NCBI GenBank assembly: GCA_025024175.1 | Contig: QCXZ01000041.1 | Location: 16,177,786 to 16,241,785 of the forward strand | DNA: 64,000 nt | DNA from: Rhyzopertha dominica | Lineage: Eukaryota; Arthropoda; Insecta; Coleoptera; Bostrichidae | Direction of reading: 5' to 3' | Shown here: positions 59,960-64,000 of the stretch, one piece after another | How the letters are laid out: each line of letters begins with the position of its first letter | Position numbering within the stretch: the stretch's first letter is position 1 | The notes under the pieces: model-generated | The model's input: the letters and a program-made list of their open reading frames with translations, nothing else | Databases searched by the model: none | Told to the model about the DNA's origin: nothing | Position numbers and translations under genes: made by a program

Positions 59960-60150
59960 TTATCCTAATTCGGGTCTAAAGGCCGCCGTCGGTTGGAATT
60001 GCTTCCTAACGTTTCGCTAGCACGAGTGGCAAGCTTCTTCAGAGGTCCTTCCATTTCCGGTGCTGGACGTAGTCTACGTGCTAGCGAAACGTTAGGAAGC
60101 AATTCCAACCGACGATGGATTTTAGACCTGAATCAGGACATCAGTTCAAA
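59960..60150. repeat. perfect 37-bp inverted repeat, Penelope-like terminus
   Basis: 59988-60024 and 60077-60113 are perfectly inverted with a 52-bp loop, and weaker pairing continues outward for about 26 bp on each side. On the minus strand 60042-60011 reads CTGAAGAAGCTTGCCACTCG followed by TGCTAGCGAAAC. CTGAAGA and GAAAC flanking a short stem match the hammerhead core (CUGANGA...GAAA) known from Penelope-like elements. The right arm repeats the GCTAGCGAAACGTTAGG part. The arrangement looks like two element ends joined head to head. Confidence 0.6.
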
Positions 60151-60189
60151 GTATCCACTGTTTATACATTTACCTCAAGTAAATTGACT

Positions 60190-61655
60190 TTCGGCCAACT
60201 TATGAGTATTATTTCATTTTTGGTTATATTAGGCATTGTGAATCTTAGACTAGTGGATTATTAAGATAAGTTGCATCGAAGCTTTCGACAGTCTAACGAG
60301 CCTGGAACTGTATCCCCTCTACTGCCATGGCTAGCACCCGAGCGATATGAACGGAGTCTTACGGATTAGTAGTGTAATTTCTACAGCATTTAGTAATTCG
60401 TCGTCATACTTTAGGGCTATTATTATTTCTGACATACAAATAATTCGCATTACTCGCTTCCTTTTAAGAATATGCTGTGAAGTATCAACATCAATAGCCT
60501 AATAAGCCGACAATGAATAGGTAAAAGTATAGAATCGCTAAATTCCGCCAACAGTTCGCGGTATTTGCAGTATTAAATTTATTTCAGTTTAAATTAGCTT
60601 AGCTTTAGTGTTATCACGTCCTTATGTCATTGGGTGATTTTTAGTTTTGTTTAAGAACTGAATTGCTATCGGTTTCAGTTTAGGTACTAACAATTTGTGC
60701 ATTAATCATGATAAATGTAAATTAATTGGTTTTATATCATACCTCTGGGACTGCAGAGAGTTTCATTACTTATAAGCATTATTACTTCTACTTTTGCGNA
60801 AAGCTTTCCATATTTCTTGTTATTGTTATGTTATTTTAAAACAATTTTGGTTCATATGTTTTTTCAGTGCCATTTACACATTGTTTGATAACCTACGTGC
60901 TCATTATTTTTTGTCATAATAAATATAAATATATTTTTCGCCTTGTATTACACTTACATATTCCGGACACCCATGCAACTATATTGTAATACTTCGTCAT
61001 ATCTCAATAAATTAGTTACTTAACTGCGCTCATGTCTATGTCATTATTGTCATTTTGAACCCCCGCCCTGCCTAAACAGATGCAGAGAAAATCTGGTACA
61101 ATAAAAATGGAATAAAACGAAATATTGTATTCTAAGGATAGTAGGAAATGGAGATTTCTATTAAACTGCTCAAATTAATGCCACTTTTAAACCACATGTT
61201 AGGTAGTCTAATATTTGTATTTCTATTTAGAGAATCACAATAGAAAAACCAAAATTAATTTGTATGGTAAAGTGCGTATCTAGCCGCAGCGCTATTGCAA
61301 AGTCTAATAAGGTGAGATTGATCAAAGTGTGATGCCAAATGGTCACCTCAATAATTAATGTAGGTTTGTACCAAAAAAATTGTACCTCAACGTCATTCGA
61401 ATAAAATGGAAAATGAAGAGATGTTTAACAAGGTTAGGTTCGAATTTCAAACACTCTCACGTTGAAATAAAGTAGCTACATTGAAATGGTCTCTAGCTCA
61501 GATAATAAGATGAATAATTAATTTGATTAAATACCGTTCGGGATTGAAAAATAACGCTTAAAATAGTCTTATCTTAATGGCAACACTCTAAATTACTTCT
61601 CCATTGAGAAGCCCATACTTTCTAATGAAACAAACGAAAATCTGGCTTATCAAGG
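60190..61655. other. no gene recognised
   Basis: AT-rich with one N at about 60799. No frame of 60 codons or more with a recognisable product. Confidence 0.35.
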
Positions 61656-61659
61656 ACTT

Positions 61660-62085
61660 GTCTATCCCGGCCCCAGTGGCGTAGGCAAACCGTACGAATC
61701 AGCGGAACGAATTTCCGTGCGGTTTTGCTCACGAAACCGGAACGCGCAAACAGGGAAATCAACAGTAACGGTATCGAAACATCTGTTACGCGTCGCATGT
61801 CCCACGGGGGGCACTGTTGCGTCTAAGTAGTGCACATCCTACTGTTTCAACTTTGCCTGTTTGTTAGCTGCATTGCTGCTACAACGTGTAATTCGGCACA
61901 GTTATCGTGATGACGGCCGGCGGGGAAGCTAATGGCCAGCTTAGCAAATGACTGCTAATGGTGGCGTAACCGAAGGTGATACCGCACGGATTGTGGTATC
62001 TATGAACGGAACGCGGAATCTACAATAAGCGGCATTAGATTCGAGGTGCCACTTAATGACGGGTTGCGATCATTAAGGAGTTAGG
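61660..62085. other. single-copy GC-rich island, possible regulatory DNA
   Basis: About 420 bp of GC content near 50% with many CpG dinucleotides and repeated TAATGG-type cores (GCTAATGGCC, TGCTAATGGTGG). No long frame on either strand and no match to the repeats here. This is the strongest of the islands. A CpG-containing promoter or enhancer is possible. A start such as CCCAGTGGCGTAGGCAAACC (61671-61690) could instead mark a DNA-transposon edge. Confidence 0.3.
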
Positions 62086-62089
62086 TAGT

Positions 62090-62535
62090 TGAAAAATCAA
62101 TTAGGATTGCGGGTAAAACATTTTTTGTAACCAACAATCATAATAATTATCGCTCATTGTACAATAAAGTGAATTTTAGTAATTACTGGATTGGGATTGA
62201 CAACGGCGTTCATTTATAGTCCGGCAACGTCGTTTCGGTAATGCCGTTACACAAGAAGTAAAAATTTAATTTCCTTCATCAGAATCAGAATCTATGATAT
62301 TATTATGTAATGCACTTCAGATTTCTGTTTAGACTTATCTACAAAATATTTTACAGCTAAATCAAATTTCTTATAAAAGGAAATTATTGTATATGATAGT
62401 GCAGTCAATCAATGGTTTAGAGAGTTTCAATGATCTAACATAAACATAACAATATAATACAAGAAATAACACTTGACTATAAATTTACTTCCATTAGCTT
62501 CAGTATTATAGGTTGTACAAAAATAAACACCAACA
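62090..62535. other. no gene recognised
   Basis: AT-rich, no frame or repeat identified. Confidence 0.35.
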
Positions 62536-62540
62536 AAAAA

Positions 62541-63355
62541 ACCCGCTGCAAATTGAATGAATGCTTCCACATCCAACTGTCAAAAAAGACATTTACATTT
62601 CTATTTCTTATATTATACGATTAGTAATCGGGTTTTGAGCATTTTTTTCTCTCTACACACGTTTTCCAAGACAAACAGTCCTCGTGATATTAGCAAAAAT
62701 ATATAAATTTTAAAATCAGTTTTTTCCAAATAACTCGAAAATTATTAACTTAACAAAAAATTTCAAGAGTGCTTTCTGATCAGAAAGTTGATTTTCTATA
62801 TAATACCAAAATTAAAAAAAAATCGTACGAGCAGGGTCCAAAATAGGTTTTTTTGGAAATATTTCGAAAATGTCAAAATTTTGAATAAATTTTTTAAATC
62901 ACTTTTTGTGAGAAATTTTATTTCCTATCTGATGGTATTTTCATTTTTTGAATATATTAAATATATTCGGGGATATTTAGGAAAAACCGTTTTCCTTAAG
63001 TGACGCTTTTTTGTTAATATCTTCTTAACAGTATGCTGCACAGAAAATTTATAGGAACGAATAATACTCGCAGTTATGCTACTAATCACATACTAAAACA
63101 AAAAAATAAAAAAATAAAAGCTTGCACAAAGGGTAGCTACCCTATATACGTTATACGTATACGTATACGTTTCGAAAGTTATCGTGTCCACAAACAATAC
63201 CACAGACACACACACATACACACACAGCCAAGAATTTTTTTTGCTCAAATTTCGTTTTCTTTGCGTTTTCGACTATTTTAAAGCGAATGAGCAAATACAA
63301 ATTTTTGAACATTTTTTCGCGATACAATACTTCCAATCCATAGGAAGTGGAAGTA
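62541..63355 (+). mobile_element. dispersed repeat family R2, copy B
   Basis: About 815 bp aligning with copy A at 3818-4527 in the same orientation. It has an extra segment of about 130 bp (roughly 62875-63005, AT-rich, running through GAATATATTAAATATATTCG) that copy A lacks. It includes a CA tract (63201-63228) and a GTATACGTATACGT stretch near 63157. Short frames only. Class unknown. Confidence 0.75.
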
Positions 63356-63369
63356 ATCAGCAAAATTAA

Positions 63370-64000
63370 ACTATTTTTTTAAATTAATAGAAAAAATATA
63401 AATTTATTATTAGACAACGCACAGCTAGAATTCGGAATTTCTAGTCAAAACCTAAAAAGTAAATATTTTTATCCCGAATTATTCATACTCGAGGTTTTTT
63501 GAGGTTCAGATTACGAAAATGAATCTGAAAAATCAGAATTCAAAATTAAATTGATGTTTTCCGCTCTAATCACGTATGTGCAGGGAATATTTGATTTGAT
63601 TTTGATTCTTTACTTTATCTATACTTTGTTATACGGATATCAAATAATCACATGCATAACTGCTGTATCAATAATAGTTTATGTGTTCATACCGTGATTG
63701 TTTTTATGAACTTTTTCACGCAGTTATAGTACATCAGTTTAATTTTCATTGCTAGTTATGACGCTCCCATCCACACTACTACTTTATTAGTTAAATTGTG
63801 GTTTATAATTGTTTAGAATTTTTACTATTTGTTTATAAAGAAGACATTGCAATAATATATTGGTCGAATAAGATTACTAACTTATTTTATCATTGTGGAA
63901 GCGCTCAAGCAGGGCTCATTTTCTTTAGAAATCGTTCTATGTATAATATATAGTATGTAGGCCATTACATACTAGAAATTCCATAAAAAAGCAGTTAAAA
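63370..64000. other. no gene recognised
   Basis: AT-rich to the end of the window without notable frames or repeats. Confidence 0.35.

Noticed and set aside
1..64000. CRISPR array, operon-like gene clusters, prophage or bacterial features
   Set aside because: No regularly spaced direct repeats, no dense coding and no ribosome-binding-site pattern. The transposon content is that of an animal genome.

Overview
The window is AT-rich animal DNA from a draft assembly, with single N bases scattered through it. It is almost certainly from an insect. I find no intact protein-coding gene, no rRNA and no CRISPR array. What can be identified is mostly transposable-element debris of kinds common in insects: Tc1/mariner transposases, several with the helix-turn-helix domain annotated DUF4817, a Helitron helicase, non-LTR retrotransposon pieces, a tRNA-derived SINE, TA-flanked and hAT-type MITEs, and hairpins resembling Penelope-like element ends. 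The order of insect cannot be decided from this sequence.

Layout. 0-10 kb: a tRNA-Thr-like sequence (308-379), a GC-rich island with a possible membrane-protein exon (992-1309, minus), a Helitron helicase pseudogene (3156-4960) split by a 0.7 kb repeat that recurs at 62.5 kb, a SINE (7378), a 210-bp hAT-type MITE (8594-8803), and two copies of one repeat in different internal orientations (2771 and 8848). 10-25 kb: transposase relics (10.7 kb minus, 18.65 kb plus), a hairpin element (12.73 kb), a THAP-like open frame (14.5 kb), a short open segment ending in a splice-donor-like site (20.6 kb) and a reverse-transcriptase relic running into a MITE fragment (24.0-24.75 kb). 25-43 kb: a 1.9 kb element with about 274-bp inverted repeats (27108-29000), a transposase relic at 33.5-34.1 kb, a LINE endonuclease-like trace (35.9-36.3 kb) and two neighbouring TA-flanked mariner-type elements (38920-40341 and 40591-42825). 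43-64 kb: the 3' end of a non-LTR element (46.9 kb), a 274-bp MITE (50133), further mariner relics (51.3, 54.7, 55.3 kb), a 674-bp TIR element (51992-52665) and a perfect 37-bp inverted repeat resembling a Penelope terminus (60 kb).

Between the repeats are several single-copy, GC-richer islands of 250-650 bp (around 1.0, 9.4, 22.4, 38.3, 43.2, 53.6 and 61.8 kb) with no convincing reading frame. The simplest reading is a gene desert or large intron holding regulatory DNA among decayed transposons. I found no evidence of a novel multi-gene system. The points most worth a second look are the element families, their nesting and the ribozyme-like hairpins.
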